Below are positions 1 to 9,442 of a DNA stretch of 64,000 nucleotides, piece after piece. Location of the stretch: contig NZ_LNXS01000019.1 of assembly GCF_001467525.1 (NCBI RefSeq), forward strand, positions 1 through 64,000, in the 5' to 3' direction. The notes below the pieces were generated by a model. That model saw only the letters and a list, made by a program, of their open reading frames with translations, searched no databases and had not been told where the DNA came from. Within the stretch, counting starts at the first letter, position 1; the number at the start of each line of letters is the position of its first letter. This DNA is from Legionella anisa (lineage in GTDB: Bacteria > Pseudomonadota > Gammaproteobacteria > Legionellales > Legionellaceae). Both the position numbers and the translations under genes were made by a program.

Positions 1-64
1 AGGTCTCTAAAGTGCCCACACAGTTTGTCTTCTCTCTTCTTAATGAACCCGCCCCGAAGGCGTG
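1..64 (-). other. 5' leader of an rRNA operon (partial, runs off the left edge)
   Basis: On the minus strand positions 29-12 read GACAAACTGTGTGGGCAC. This closely matches the conserved leader segment before 16S rRNA in gammaproteobacteria (E. coli has AGACAATCTGTGTGGGCACT), which belongs to the antitermination and processing region. It lies just downstream of a strong promoter at 71-98, so 16S rRNA should begin beyond base 1. No mature rRNA sequence is visible in the window. Confidence 0.7.
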
Positions 65-70
65 CTGCGT

Positions 71-98
71 ATTCTACTGATTTCACCTGGTATGTCAA
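71..98 (-). promoter_or_regulatory. Strong sigma-70 promoter, likely rrn P1
   Basis: On the minus strand there is a perfect -35 TTGACA (98-93), a 16-bp spacer and a -10 TAGAAT (76-71). An A/T-tract stretch at about 99-128 could serve as an UP element. A GC-rich stretch follows the -10, as is usual for stringently controlled rRNA promoters. It sits between the tyrS stop codon and the rRNA leader. Confidence 0.75.
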
Positions 99-139
99 AT
101 ACTTTTTTCATTTTTTTAAAAAAAATGATGACACTCTGT

Positions 140-1336
140 TTATTGTAAATGCAGCTTGGCAATTCTACGTTTGCCAACTTGTATTATATAGGTTTGGCCT
201 GTAGGTAATACAAGAGTCCCGTCCTCAACCTTATCACCATTTATTTTAACCGCACCTTGCTTCACTAAACGAATTGCTTCTGAAGTACTTGGAGTTAAAT
301 TCATTTGCTTCAATAGTTGAACTAAAGAAAGTGGTTCTTTCAAAGTTAAGGTTTGTTCTTCTAAATCCTCAGGAATAATACCTTTCTGAAAGCGCTCTAT
401 GAATTCTTTGTGTGCTTGTTCTGCTTGTGTTTGATCATGGAAACGTGCCACGATTTCTTTAGCAAAATCAATTTTTATGTCTCTAGGATTTGCTCCCTGA
501 ATTACAGATTGCTTTAAAGTCTGTATTTCTTTTCCTGTTTTAAAACTAAGTAAATCAATATAGCGCCACATTAATTCATCGGATATTGACATAATTTTAC
601 CAAAAATATCAGCAGCAGGCTCATTGATGCCAATATAATTGTCCAATGACTTAGACATTTTTTTCACACCGTCCAAGCCCTCAATCAACGGCGTCATCAT
701 GACTACTTGTGGTTCGAGACCGTAATGCTTTTGTAATTCACGTCCCATTAACAAATTAAATTTCTGATCTGAACCACCCAGTTCAACATCCGCTTTGAGT
801 GCAACAGAATCATAACCCTGAAGTAAAGGATACAAAAATTCATGAATTGCAATTGGCTGGCCTGTGGTATAGCGCTTATTGAAATCATCACGTTCTAGCA
901 TTCGTGCAACCGTATGCGTTGCCGCCAGGCGAATTAAATCTACTGCACTAAATTGGGCAAGCCATTGAGAATTAAACACCACTTTTGTTTTAAGCGGATC
1001 TAAAATTTTAAACACTTGTTCCTGATATGTTTTTGCATTTTCAAGAACCGTTTCTTGACTAAGAGGCAAGCGTGTTACGTTTTTTCCAGTTGGGTCACCA
1101 ATCATTGCGGTAAAATCACCAATCAAAAAAATGACCTCATGTCCATATTGTTGGAATTGTCTTAGCTTATTAAGTAATACAGTATGCCCCAAATGCAGAT
1201 CAGGTGCAGTTGGATCAAAACCTGCTTTTATTTTTAAAGATGTTCCCTTTTGTAATTTTTTTTCCAATTCTTGCTGCGGAAGTACCTCCTCACAGCCTCT
1301 TATTAGCTCGGAACATACTGAATCTTCGACTATCAT
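140..1336 (-). CDS. tyrS: Tyrosyl-tRNA synthetase
   Basis: Charges tRNA-Tyr with tyrosine in the cytoplasm. The 398-residue product has the class I signature HLGH at residues 48-51, the KMSKS loop at 226-230, and a C-terminal S4-like RNA-binding domain (from about 335). Length and the N-terminus, with its [10 protein letters not shown] stretch, fit the TyrZ-like subgroup found in many gammaproteobacteria rather than E. coli TyrS. It is transcribed toward the rRNA promoter, whose -35 lies about 40 bases beyond the stop codon, and is divergent from the M23 peptidase gene. Confidence 0.97.
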   Translation of the reverse strand: MIVEDSVCSELIRGCEEVLPQQELEKKLQKGTSLKIKAGFDPTAPDLHLGHTVLLNKLRQFQQYGHEVIFLIGDFTAMIGDPTGKNVTRLPLSQETVLENAKTYQEQVFKILDPLKTKVVFNSQWLAQFSAVDLIRLAATHTVARMLERDDFNKRYTTGQPIAIHEFLYPLLQGYDSVALKADVELGGSDQKFNLLMGRELQKHYGLEPQVVMMTPLIEGLDGVKKMSKSLDNYIGINEPAADIFGKIMSISDELMWRYIDLLSFKTGKEIQTLKQSVIQGANPRDIKIDFAKEIVARFHDQTQAEQAHKEFIERFQKGIIPEDLEEQTLTLKEPLSLVQLLKQMNLTPSTSEAIRLVKQGAVKINGDKVEDGTLVLPTGQTYIIQVGKRRIAKLHLQ

Positions 1337-1503
1337 GACATCAAAACCTTTATAAATGATTGACCTATCTTCTCACACCGAGTATCTTAGCCCGGTTGGC
1401 AATTTCCTGCCATACCTAAAAGGTGATTTAAGATAATTTGTCAGCCGAAATTTAATAAATGCACACAATAGCATGATTCTGGATGGCAATGTATAGGCAA
1501 ACG

Positions 1504-2994
1504 ATGGATAAGAAACCTTATATATATATCGAAAAAAGAAAAACGAATAAAAATAATAAATCTAAGCCATCTAAGGTATTAATGGGTTTTGCCTTGATTA
1601 TTGCCTTTTCGCTGCCCTATTTCCTTGTAAAAAAATTTTCGCATAATCCTCAGCAGGGTCCCACAACTCAATCTGTTGCTCTGCCTGATTTGGATGAGGA
1701 GGGATCTGAAGAATATCAAGACGAAGCCTATCAAGAAAACACGTATCCAAATGAAGAAGAACAAGTTGCTGAAGAAGAATCTCCATCGGAACTTACTCAA
1801 GAAACAGCTAAAACAGTTGTAGAAAATGTTGTTAACACAGTAAAACCTGTCAAAAAAATCGTCAAGGACAATGAGTGGCAAACCATTAAGCCCAGATCTG
1901 GTGACTCTATGGCCACTATATTTAAACGTCTTGGCTTAACGGCACAAAATCTACATTTGGTTATGCAAAAAAATCCTTATGCAAAAGCACTTACTGCAAT
2001 AAAACCAAGCCAGGAACTGAAATTTTTAATTAGTAAAAATAAGTTAGAAAAATTAGTTATTCCTATAAATACCATACAAACACTGACAGTTTATAGGGAT
2101 GGAGCAGTTTATAAAACTAAAGTTGACTCCAAAAAAGTAAAAACTCAAGAGCGTTACATTACTGGGGTGGTCAAAGGTTCTTTATACACTACGGCCCAAC
2201 ATTTAGGGATCCCCAGAAAATTAATTCAACAAATGGTCATGATTTTACGCAAGGAAATCGATTTTTCCCGCTCCGTTCGCAGTGGTGATCGATTCTCAAT
2301 CGCTTATGATACGTTGTATGTGGAAGACAAAATGGTAGGCATTGGTGATGTTGTTGCTGTGAGCTATACCAGTCAGGGCAAGACCGCCCAAGCAATACGT
2401 CATATTAGTAGAAATGGCGCTCGGGACTACTACACTCCTAAAGGAGAGAGCTTCAAAAAGGCTTTTTCACGCTATCCGATTAAATTTAGTCACATCAGTT
2501 CAACCTTTTCAAATTCCAGATATCATCCAATATTACACTATAAAAGAGCCCATAAAGGCATCGATCTCGCAGCGCCCATTGGCACCCCGATTCAATCAGT
2601 CGGTGATGGAACTATTGCCAACATTGGTAGGCATAATGGCTACGGTAATATGATTGAAATAAAACACGATAAAACTTATAGCACTCTTTATGGACATATG
2701 CTTCGATTTGCAAAAGGCCTATCAAAAGGCAGCAGAATAAAACGAGGCCAAGTGATTGGTTATGTAGGTCAGACAGGTCTTGCGACAGGTCCTCATTGTC
2801 ATTATGAACTGCATGTTCATAATCAACCAAGAAATCCAACAACAACCTATTTGCCTACAGCATCTCCTGTTCCTGCGCGAGAAATGGCTCAGTTTAAGGC
2901 AAAAGTACGTAATGTATTTGCTCGTTTAAAATCACTTGAAAAAACAGGTTTTGCAGCTAAAGACAAGAGCAAGAAGAAAACAAAAGTTGGATAA
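1504..2994 (+). CDS. Membrane-anchored M23 family murein metallopeptidase (MepM-like)
   Basis: Probable peptidoglycan endopeptidase acting in the periplasm. It has an N-terminal membrane segment (VLMGFALIIAFSLPYFLV), an acidic linker rich in Glu, an OapA/LysM-like central region and a C-terminal LytM domain. The zinc-site motifs HKGID and HCHYELH are both present, so the enzyme should be active. An upstream in-frame ATG at 1483 would add seven residues; the 1504 ATG is preferred because TAGG lies six bases before it. It is divergent from tyrS. A cell-separation or wall-expansion role is inferred from the family. Confidence 0.88.
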   Translation: MDKKPYIYIEKRKTNKNNKSKPSKVLMGFALIIAFSLPYFLVKKFSHNPQQGPTTQSVALPDLDEEGSEEYQDEAYQENTYPNEEEQVAEEESPSELTQETAKTVVENVVNTVKPVKKIVKDNEWQTIKPRSGDSMATIFKRLGLTAQNLHLVMQKNPYAKALTAIKPSQELKFLISKNKLEKLVIPINTIQTLTVYRDGAVYKTKVDSKKVKTQERYITGVVKGSLYTTAQHLGIPRKLIQQMVMILRKEIDFSRSVRSGDRFSIAYDTLYVEDKMVGIGDVVAVSYTSQGKTAQAIRHISRNGARDYYTPKGESFKKAFSRYPIKFSHISSTFSNSRYHPILHYKRAHKGIDLAAPIGTPIQSVGDGTIANIGRHNGYGNMIEIKHDKTYSTLYGHMLRFAKGLSKGSRIKRGQVIGYVGQTGLATGPHCHYELHVHNQPRNPTTTYLPTASPVPAREMAQFKAKVRNVFARLKSLEKTGFAAKDKSKKKTKVG

Positions 2995-3018
2995 TCTATA
3001 TACAACTCATTCTAAACC

Positions 3019-3351
3019 CTAATGTATTTTGACAGGGGTCGAGCAACTTGCAGAACCATCATTAGTATTGAACGTTGCCGCCTCTTGAATGTCTGAGACG
3101 GAGCAGGTAGAAGTGTATAATCCATCTCCGGTTTTGCATTTGTAACTGCCACTTGCTTTTATTGTCAAGAAAGGAACATTATCAAAATTATCTGAAGATC
3201 CATTGGCCGGAATAGTATAAGTAGTATGAGGTTTTTTTATCTGTACGCATACGAGCTCCGCTGGGTAAGTGTTTCTTATGCTATAGGCGTATGAAGTTGT
3301 CCCATATAAAATAATAGGAACTATGGTCATTAATTGTAGTTGTTTTTTCAT
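3019..3351 (-). CDS. Small secreted protein, unrecognised
   Basis: A 110-residue product with a clear signal peptide (MKKQLQLMTIVPIILYGTTSYA) and a mature part of about 90 residues rich in Thr and Ser with several Cys, which could form disulfides. AAGAAAGG lies just upstream of the ATG, a good ribosome binding site. I recognise no domain. It lies tail to tail with the M23 peptidase and upstream of spmA-spmB on the same strand order. Periplasmic or secreted location is inferred from the signal peptide only. Confidence 0.7.
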   Translation of the reverse strand: MKKQLQLMTIVPIILYGTTSYAYSIRNTYPAELVCVQIKKPHTTYTIPANGSSDNFDNVPFLTIKASGSYKCKTGDGLYTSTCSVSDIQEAATFNTNDGSASCSTPVKIH

Positions 3352-3399
3352 TGGATACCTTTCTTGATAAATTGAACACTTATTATTTTGTGAATAACA

Positions 3400-3933
3400 T
3401 CAGCCGAATAAATAACGACAAACAATTACTGAAGCAATAATTCCGGCAAGATCCGCAAACAAACCCGCAGGAATAGCATGTCGTGTACGTCGAATTCCTA
3501 TAGAACCAAAATACACAGCAATGACGTAAAATGTTGTTTCTGTACTTCCCATCATAGTTGCTGCAATTTTGGAAATGAGAGAATCTCCGCCATATTGATG
3601 AACCAATTCTGCCATCATTCCTGTTGAGGCACTTCCTGAAAAAGGTCGGATTAAAGCCAATGGTAATACTTCTGGAGGCATGCCAATCATGGCTAGAAGC
3701 GGGGCAAGGAGATTTGCTATGAGACTAAAAAAACCCGAGGCACGCAGCATACCTATAGCAACTATCATTGCAATTAAATAAGGAACAATACTCAAAATTG
3801 TATCAAAACCTTGTTTCGCACCAACAATAAATGCATCAAACACATTAATTTTTTTAATTGCTCCATATAAAGGAATCCCTACAATAAAAACTATAAGCAT
3901 CCAATTGGACAATTGGTTGGCGAATCCGATCAT
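3400..3933 (-). CDS. spmB: Spore maturation protein B-like membrane protein (nucleoside-recognition/Gate domain)
   Basis: A 177-residue multi-pass membrane protein of the SpmB family, named from Bacillus but common in non-sporulating bacteria, where its function is unknown. The family stretches ALIRPFSGSAS and MMGSTETTFYVIAVYFGS are present. Its ATG overlaps the spmA stop codon (ATGA), so the two are translationally coupled and probably form a complex. In Bacillus the pair affects spore cortex; no such role can apply here. Confidence 0.85.
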   Translation of the reverse strand: MIGFANQLSNWMLIVFIVGIPLYGAIKKINVFDAFIVGAKQGFDTILSIVPYLIAMIVAIGMLRASGFFSLIANLLAPLLAMIGMPPEVLPLALIRPFSGSASTGMMAELVHQYGGDSLISKIAATMMGSTETTFYVIAVYFGSIGIRRTRHAIPAGLFADLAGIIASVIVCRYLFG

Positions 3934-4535
3934 AAGCTGTCTTTCCTTCCAACACGAAACATCGGTAATTTTTCTAACTGTTTTACAGAAATAATGGCAA
4001 CCAAAGTAGAAATAATTGTTGCGATCAAGGAGCTGACTATAACGCTGCTTGGGTTGGTACTGCCATTTGCCGCCAAATATGCAATAGCGGTAGCAGGAAT
4101 TAACTGCACACTTGAAGTATTAATTGCTAGGAAAGTACACATGGAATTCGTTGCAATTTTTGCATGTTGATTCAGTGCTTGCAGCTCTTTCATCGCTTGG
4201 AGTCCAAATGGGGTTGCTGCATTGGCTAACCCTAACATATTCGCAGCAAGATTCATGGTTATAGCTCCCATTGCAGGATGTTCGGTAGGAATATCAGGGA
4301 ATAGCCGTCTTAAAATCGGCTTAAGCAATTTTCCCAGCAAGTTAACCAAACCTGATTCATTCGCTATAGACATTATTCCTAGCCATAAAGTCATGATTCC
4401 TGCTAAACCAAGGGCGATTTCAAAGCCAAGCTTGGCTGATTCAGTGACAGCGCGTGCAACCTCGTCAATACGCCCCTCAATCACCCCAACTATGACAGAA
4501 ATCAGTATCATCCCTAGCCAAATTAAATTAAGCAT
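3930..4535 (-). CDS. spmA: Spore maturation protein A-like membrane protein (nucleoside-recognition/Gate domain)
   Basis: A 201-residue multi-pass membrane protein partnered with SpmB. Family features include the LWLGIMSIANESGL stretch and GAITMNLAANMLGLANAATP. The start at 4535 (MLNLIWLG) is chosen over 4547 because GGAGG lies five bases upstream. spmA and spmB overlap by four bases as a two-gene operon. Substrate unknown; the Gate domain suggests transport or sensing of a small molecule. Confidence 0.85.
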   Translation of the reverse strand: MLNLIWLGMILISVIVGVIEGRIDEVARAVTESAKLGFEIALGLAGIMTLWLGIMSIANESGLVNLLGKLLKPILRRLFPDIPTEHPAMGAITMNLAANMLGLANAATPFGLQAMKELQALNQHAKIATNSMCTFLAINTSSVQLIPATAIAYLAANGSTNPSSVIVSSLIATIISTLVAIISVKQLEKLPMFRVGRKDSL

Positions 4536-4601
4536 TCTTGCCTCCATACTCTGGAACGGGTTAAAATGTAGTTCTTTTTTGGCTTTAGATAGAAAAAACT
4601 G

Positions 4602-5597
4602 ATGAAGTACACTCTTACTCCCTTAAAACATCTGGTTTTTATAACCTGTTTTTTCATTTCTTTTCAAAGCAATGCTTTTGATTCAAATAATACTGAAAAA
4701 CAGGCTAACTCCTCAATAGAGGAACTATACCATAGACTAAGCAGCATGCCGAATAGTTCCATGCCCGACAGAATGGATTGGATCAGTAGCCAATTTTTAG
4801 GGGCGCCTTACCTTCTTGGCTCCCTCGGGGAAGGTTCATCAGCACGATACGATCAATTTCCAAAATATCGTGTTGATGCGTTCGACTGTGAGACGTATGT
4901 TGACACCGTTTTGTCCTTAGCTGTGACAAATTCCCTTTCATCATTTCAACAATGTATCAATAAAATACGCTATAAAAATGGAACTGTCTCTTACCTATAT
5001 CGAAATCATTTTACTGGCTTGGATTGGAATCAAAATAACCAGCACAGTGGAATACTGAAAGACATTACTCTAACCATTAAAGACCAAAATAACCAACCGG
5101 TGGCCAAAATTGCTGATGCAGTCATTAATAAGCCTAATTGGTATGCCTTTAAAACTGTAGAAACAATTAGACTAGAAAACGCAGATAAAGCGAAAGAAGA
5201 GAAACGATTGGCCGAATTAAAAAGAAAAGGTGCCAAATTAGAAGTCACCTCAGAAAAAGTTCCTTATCTTCCTTTTACTGCGTTATTTTCCGAAAACAAA
5301 CCAAATATGTATTTATTCGCACAAATTCCTCATGGTGCAATTATTGAAATCGTTAGACCAAACTGGGATTTAAGTCAAAAAATTGGCACTGCGTTAAATA
5401 TTTCGCATTTAGGCTTTGCAATTAGAAATAAGGGGCAATTGTATTTTCGCGAAGCCTCGTCAGAATACGGTAAAGTGGTTGATGTTCCGTTAATTGATTA
5501 CCTTAATAAAGCACAAAATAGTCCAACGATTAAAGGCATCAATGTGCAAATCATTGTGCCTAAAAATCCATTAATAGACTGTAAAATGCCTGTTTAA
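4602..5597 (+). CDS. DUF1460 family periplasmic protein (putative N-acetylmuramoyl-L-alanine amidase fold)
   Basis: A 331-residue protein with a signal peptide (about residues 1-25, ending SNAFDS). The DUF1460 landmarks are visible: a GAPYLLGSLGEG segment, the FDCETYVDTV motif containing the presumed nucleophile Cys, and a late SHLGFAIR stretch supplying the His. Members have an NlpC/P60-like papain fold and some cleave peptidoglycan amide bonds. Divergent from spmA. The activity is inferred from the fold; no strong ribosome site is seen before the ATG. Confidence 0.78.
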   Translation: MKYTLTPLKHLVFITCFFISFQSNAFDSNNTEKQANSSIEELYHRLSSMPNSSMPDRMDWISSQFLGAPYLLGSLGEGSSARYDQFPKYRVDAFDCETYVDTVLSLAVTNSLSSFQQCINKIRYKNGTVSYLYRNHFTGLDWNQNNQHSGILKDITLTIKDQNNQPVAKIADAVINKPNWYAFKTVETIRLENADKAKEEKRLAELKRKGAKLEVTSEKVPYLPFTALFSENKPNMYLFAQIPHGAIIEIVRPNWDLSQKIGTALNISHLGFAIRNKGQLYFREASSEYGKVVDVPLIDYLNKAQNSPTIKGINVQIIVPKNPLIDCKMPV

Positions 5598-5632
5598 AAT
5601 CAAATTGAGTTTGGGTAAACTACAAAACAAAT

Positions 5633-5712
5633 GTAGCCTGGGTGAAGCGCAGCGTAACCCGGGTTTAATTGGACTAAAATTCCCGGGTTACGCTGCGCTT
5701 CACCCAGGCTAC
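5633..5712. repeat. CCCGGG-type intergenic palindrome, copy 1
   Basis: An 80-bp near-perfect inverted repeat beginning GTAGCCTGGGTGAAGCGCAG and ending with its complement, with CCCGGG in each arm and an AT-rich loop. It lies between the DUF1460 gene and pepA. The same family recurs at 7646, 22773, 24781 and 30387, with decayed pieces near 15918 and 17603. Confidence 0.9.
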
Positions 5713-5735
5713 ATCGGGCATTAGGAATCATTAAA

Positions 5736-7187
5736 ATGAATTATGGATTGACACAAAAACCCTCATTATCGACCAGTGAATGTCTTGTTCTTGGGGTATT
5801 TTCTGATGCTGAGTTAACCGATTTTGCTTTGACTCTTGATAAAGAGCTTCATGGCCTAATCAGTAGGCTTATTAAGAAAACCTCTGAAACTGGCGATATA
5901 CAATGGCATCATGATGTACATGGTAGTATATTCATCATTCAATGTGGCGAACAAACAAAATTTACCCCTTCTCAGCTAAAAAAGAGACTGGGAGAGATTA
6001 CAGGCGCATTAATTAAACACCGCATCCGAACTGCAACTGTATGCTTACCATTAATAACTCAATATTCTGCGGATTGGCAATTGGAGCAAATGGTTATCCA
6101 AATAGATAATCAATGCTATCAATTACTGGATTTTAAAAAGAAAAAGGCAAAACCCCATCAATTAGAAGCCATAACTTTTTATTTGCCCAATGCCAGTGAA
6201 GAAGGACTAAAATCAGGCCGGGCAATTGCAGCAGGTGTTGAGTTGACGCGCCATCTGGCAAATATGCCTGCCAATATCTGCACCCCTACTTATTTGGGCG
6301 AACAAGCAATACAGCTAGCCAAAGAATTCACACAACATATGAGTTGCAAGGTGATGGGGCCCGATGAAATGCGCAAAATGGGTATGGAGACTTTATTAGC
6401 AGTTGCCCAAGGTTCAGCCCAGCCACCAAGACTTATAGACATCCATTACAAAGGGGCTGGTGATTTGCCGCCAATAATTTTGGTGGGTAAAGGAATTACT
6501 TTTGATTCAGGTGGATTATCCATCAAACCGGCAAATGCGATGGATGAAATGAAATATGATATGTCAGGTGCTGCCAGTGTATTAGGCGCCTTAAAAGCCT
6601 GTGCTTTATTAAAGCTTCCAATCAATGTTATAGGTTTAATCGCCAGTGCTGAAAATATGGTGAGTGGCACCGCAGTTAAATCGGGAGATATTGTCACCAG
6701 CATGTCAGGACAAACTGTCGAAATTATTAATACCGATGCCGAGGGCCGTCTGGTCTTAGCTGATGCACTAACTTATGCAGAACGATATCAACCCAAATTT
6801 GTCATCGATGTCGCAACACTTACTGGTGGAGTTATTGTCGCCTTAGGGACTGTAGCGTCCGGTTTCATGACCCAGGATGAAGAGTTGGCGCAACTGATTG
6901 AGAAAGCAGCTCAAGAAAGCAATGACAGAGTCTGGCGTATGCCTTTAGATGATGAATACCAAGATGCTCTTGATAGCCCTTTAGCAGATATGATCAATGC
7001 AGGTTTTGATCGCACTGCAAGCAGTGTCACTGCAGCGTGTTTCCTGTCTCGCTTTACAGAAAAGTATCGCTGGGCACATTTGGACATTGCCGGTACAGCC
7101 TGGATTTTTGGTAAAAATCGTAATGCCACAGGTAGACCGGTTCCCTTACTCACTCAAATAATACGCCATGCCGCCAATTCGCGTTGA
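5736..7187 (+). CDS. pepA: Leucyl aminopeptidase, M17 family
   Basis: Cytoplasmic dinuclear-metal aminopeptidase removing N-terminal residues from peptides. The 483-residue protein has an N-terminal macro-like domain and a C-terminal catalytic domain. The metal and active-site motifs [14 protein letters not shown] and NTDAEGRL are intact. In E. coli PepA also binds DNA; whether this one does is not visible. It overlaps holC by 20 bases, the classic pepA-holC arrangement, here without valS following. AGGAATC precedes the start. Confidence 0.95.
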   Translation: MNYGLTQKPSLSTSECLVLGVFSDAELTDFALTLDKELHGLISRLIKKTSETGDIQWHHDVHGSIFIIQCGEQTKFTPSQLKKRLGEITGALIKHRIRTATVCLPLITQYSADWQLEQMVIQIDNQCYQLLDFKKKKAKPHQLEAITFYLPNASEEGLKSGRAIAAGVELTRHLANMPANICTPTYLGEQAIQLAKEFTQHMSCKVMGPDEMRKMGMETLLAVAQGSAQPPRLIDIHYKGAGDLPPIILVGKGITFDSGGLSIKPANAMDEMKYDMSGAASVLGALKACALLKLPINVIGLIASAENMVSGTAVKSGDIVTSMSGQTVEIINTDAEGRLVLADALTYAERYQPKFVIDVATLTGGVIVALGTVASGFMTQDEELAQLIEKAAQESNDRVWRMPLDDEYQDALDSPLADMINAGFDRTASSVTAACFLSRFTEKYRWAHLDIAGTAWIFGKNRNATGRPVPLLTQIIRHAANSR

Positions 7188-7608
7188 TTTTTATTTATTA
7201 GCGAGCGACCAGAATGATGCACGTTGGCTGGTTGCCTGCCGTCTTTTGGAAAAAGCTTATGCTAAAGGCCATAAGGTTTATGTCTTATGCAAGAATAAAC
7301 AGGATGCAGAGCTTTTAGATGAGTTGTTATGGACTTTTAAAGAAGACAGCTTTATTCCACATCACATACAAGGCGAAGGCCCTATACCCCCGCCACCAAT
7401 CCAAATTGGTTACGAATACGAGCCCAAAGGGTTTAATGATATTTTGTTGAATCTTTCCAATTCTATTCCATCTTTTTACACTAGATTTAAACGTATTATG
7501 GAGTTAGTAATCAATGTAGAAACTGAGAAAGAACAAAGCCGCGTACATTATAGAGACTATAGAGCAAAAGGTTGTGAGTTGCATACACATCAGATTGAGA
7601 TGAAATAG
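7168..7608 (+). CDS. holC: DNA polymerase III chi subunit
   Basis: The 146-residue chi subunit of the replicative polymerase clamp loader, which contacts single-stranded DNA binding protein. The N-terminus ([20 protein letters not shown]) and the following [13 protein letters not shown] region match the family. The start lies inside pepA, 20 bases before its stop, with no Shine-Dalgarno of its own, so translation is probably coupled. Position after pepA is conserved in gammaproteobacteria. Confidence 0.93.
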   Translation: MPPIRVDFYLLASDQNDARWLVACRLLEKAYAKGHKVYVLCKNKQDAELLDELLWTFKEDSFIPHHIQGEGPIPPPPIQIGYEYEPKGFNDILLNLSNSIPSFYTRFKRIMELVINVETEKEQSRVHYRDYRAKGCELHTHQIEMK

Positions 7609-7645
7609 TTCCAATTATTTGATTCAAATAGTAAATTGTAGCTTG

Positions 7646-7735
7646 GTAGCCTGGGTGCAGCGTAGCGAAACCCGGGATTAAGAAGTTAATTCATGCTCAG
7701 AGACCCCGGGTTCTGCTGCGCTGCACCCAGGCTAC
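7646..7735. repeat. CCCGGG-type intergenic palindrome, copy 2
   Basis: An inverted repeat starting GTAGCCTGGGTGCAGCGTAG and closing with CTGCACCCAGGCTAC. It lies between the convergent ends of holC (+) and the DUF1840 gene (-), where a strong hairpin could act as a bidirectional terminator. Arm sequences differ from copy 1 at several places while pairing is largely kept. Confidence 0.88.
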
Positions 7736-7753
7736 AAAAACAATAGCGATGTA

Positions 7754-8044
7754 TTAATCCCAAAGAACATCTTTATCTTTTTTTATTGCTGCTTGGAGTA
7801 AGCTGATTAAAGGAACAGCACGTTTTACCAAACTGATTTCCTGTTCATTGTCTTCATCATCTTCGACAACTTGTGTTTCTTTTTTAAGACCAGCCTGCAA
7901 CCTCTCTAATGCTTCAGGGAGATGTTCGGATTTAATCGCTCCAGGAATGGTACCGCTATGACCCATTAAAGAAAGCAGACGCTTGGCTACATCTGCAAAA
8001 TAAGTAATATCTTCATAGGCATCTGTATGAAACGTTATTAACAT
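7754..8044 (-). CDS. DUF1840 family protein
   Basis: A 96-residue cytoplasmic protein with the DUF1840 pattern: ITFHTDAYEDITYFADVAKRL at the start, a GTIPGAI segment, and a LERLQAGL stretch before an acidic linker. GGAG lies seven bases before the ATG. Function unknown. It follows murJ and the M17 gene on the same strand with a 29-base gap and may be the last gene of that operon. Confidence 0.85.
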   Translation of the reverse strand: MLITFHTDAYEDITYFADVAKRLLSLMGHSGTIPGAIKSEHLPEALERLQAGLKKETQVVEDDEDNEQEISLVKRAVPLISLLQAAIKKDKDVLWD

Positions 8045-8073
8045 CAAAATCTCCTTTTAAACTCGACATTTTA

Positions 8074-9438
8074 TTACCCATAAACCTTTAGCAAATATTC
8101 TGCAACAGTATGTAATCCCATCGCTTCTCCCCCCTCAGGCTTTCCAGGCTTACTGCCTAAATTCCATGCCATAATGTCAAAATGCATCCATGGGATGGAT
8201 TTTGTTACGAAACGTTGAAGAAATAACCCTGCAACAATTGCTCCTGCAAAGGGGTGATCACTGGAATTAGTTAAATCAGCAACACTTGAGCGAAGCAATT
8301 CTTCATAAGCAGCAAATAAAGGCAAACGCCAGACCGGATCGTCTGCTTTATGAGAAGCTGCCATCACTTCTGCAGCCAATTGATCATTATTGGTAAACAG
8401 AGCAGCAATTTCGGTACCTACTGAAACCCGAGCAGCTCCAGTTAACGTCGCAAAATCAATGAGTAATTCAGGCTGTTCCTCGCATGCCTTTACCAGAGCA
8501 TCGGCCAAAACCAAACGTCCTTCTGCATCTGTATTATGCACTTCCACCGTTAAGCCATTACGCATTGTGAGGACATCACCGGGTCTAAATGCATCAGGTC
8601 CTATAGAGTTTTCAACTGCAGGAATAAGCATTTGTAAACGAACGGGTAAATTGCGAGTCATAATCCATTGCGCAAGACCTATTACATGTGCTGCGCCACC
8701 CATATCTTTTTTCATCAAACGCATACCCGATGCCGATTTAATATCTAGGCCTCCGCTATCAAAACAAACTCCTTTTCCTACCAAGGTAATATGAGGATTT
8801 TTCTCATCGCCCCAAGTTAATGACAACAAACGAGGCGCTGATTTGGCAGCACGTCCAACTGCATGAATTGCTGGAAAATTATCTTTTAGCAATTCATCGC
8901 CAACCCATTGCCTGAATTGTGCTTTATGTGTTTTAGCTAATTGCTCTACTACTTCAGCTAATTCTCTGGGGCCTAAATCACTTGTTGGTTTGTTGATTAA
9001 ATCCCTCACCAGAAAATGAGCTTGAGTTAATGCCAAAAGAGAATTTAAATCATCTGGATGAATCATTAAAAGTCGGGGCTTCTGATCGTATTTTTTATAT
9101 GCTTCAAAACGATATTGTGCCAAAGCCCACCCCATTGCTGCCTCCTGAGTGCACGTACCTTGCACTTGATAAATATTAGGAGGAAGTAATAGTGCTGCAT
9201 TGGCTAAAGCCTGAACCTGATTCCCATCACCTGTACCAACATAAGCTTTATCAATTAATCCATCAGCGTTTTGAATAAAACAACAGTCACCTATTTTTCC
9301 TTTAAATTGATGCAAGGCAAGACAATTTTGTTCTGCTGAAGTAAGTATGCTTAGTCCTTCTTCCCATTGGCTTTGTGACATCAAATAAAGAGGAATAGCT
9401 CTATCACTCTGAGTTTCATAAAATAATTTTGCTTGCAT
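8074..9438 (-). CDS. Second M17 family leucyl aminopeptidase
   Basis: A 454-residue paralogue of pepA with a shorter, divergent N-terminal domain. The catalytic motifs GKGVCFDSGGLDIKS and NTDAEGRL are intact, so it should be a working cytoplasmic metallo-aminopeptidase; an acidic or dipeptide preference cannot be read from sequence. It starts four bases after the murJ stop codon, with its AAGGA site overlapping the murJ end, so the two are co-translated. Two M17 enzymes within 4 kb on opposite strands is unusual. Confidence 0.92.
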   Translation of the reverse strand: MQAKLFYETQSDRAIPLYLMSQSQWEEGLSILTSAEQNCLALHQFKGKIGDCCFIQNADGLIDKAYVGTGDGNQVQALANAALLLPPNIYQVQGTCTQEAAMGWALAQYRFEAYKKYDQKPRLLMIHPDDLNSLLALTQAHFLVRDLINKPTSDLGPRELAEVVEQLAKTHKAQFRQWVGDELLKDNFPAIHAVGRAAKSAPRLLSLTWGDEKNPHITLVGKGVCFDSGGLDIKSASGMRLMKKDMGGAAHVIGLAQWIMTRNLPVRLQMLIPAVENSIGPDAFRPGDVLTMRNGLTVEVHNTDAEGRLVLADALVKACEEQPELLIDFATLTGAARVSVGTEIAALFTNNDQLAAEVMAASHKADDPVWRLPLFAAYEELLRSSVADLTNSSDHPFAGAIVAGLFLQRFVTKSIPWMHFDIMAWNLGSKPGKPEGGEAMGLHTVAEYLLKVYG

Positions 9439-9442
9439 ATTT

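Noticed and set aside
1337..1482. T-box or other leader RNA for tyrS
   Set aside because: No specifier loop, T-box sequence or terminator/antiterminator pair was visible upstream of tyrS.
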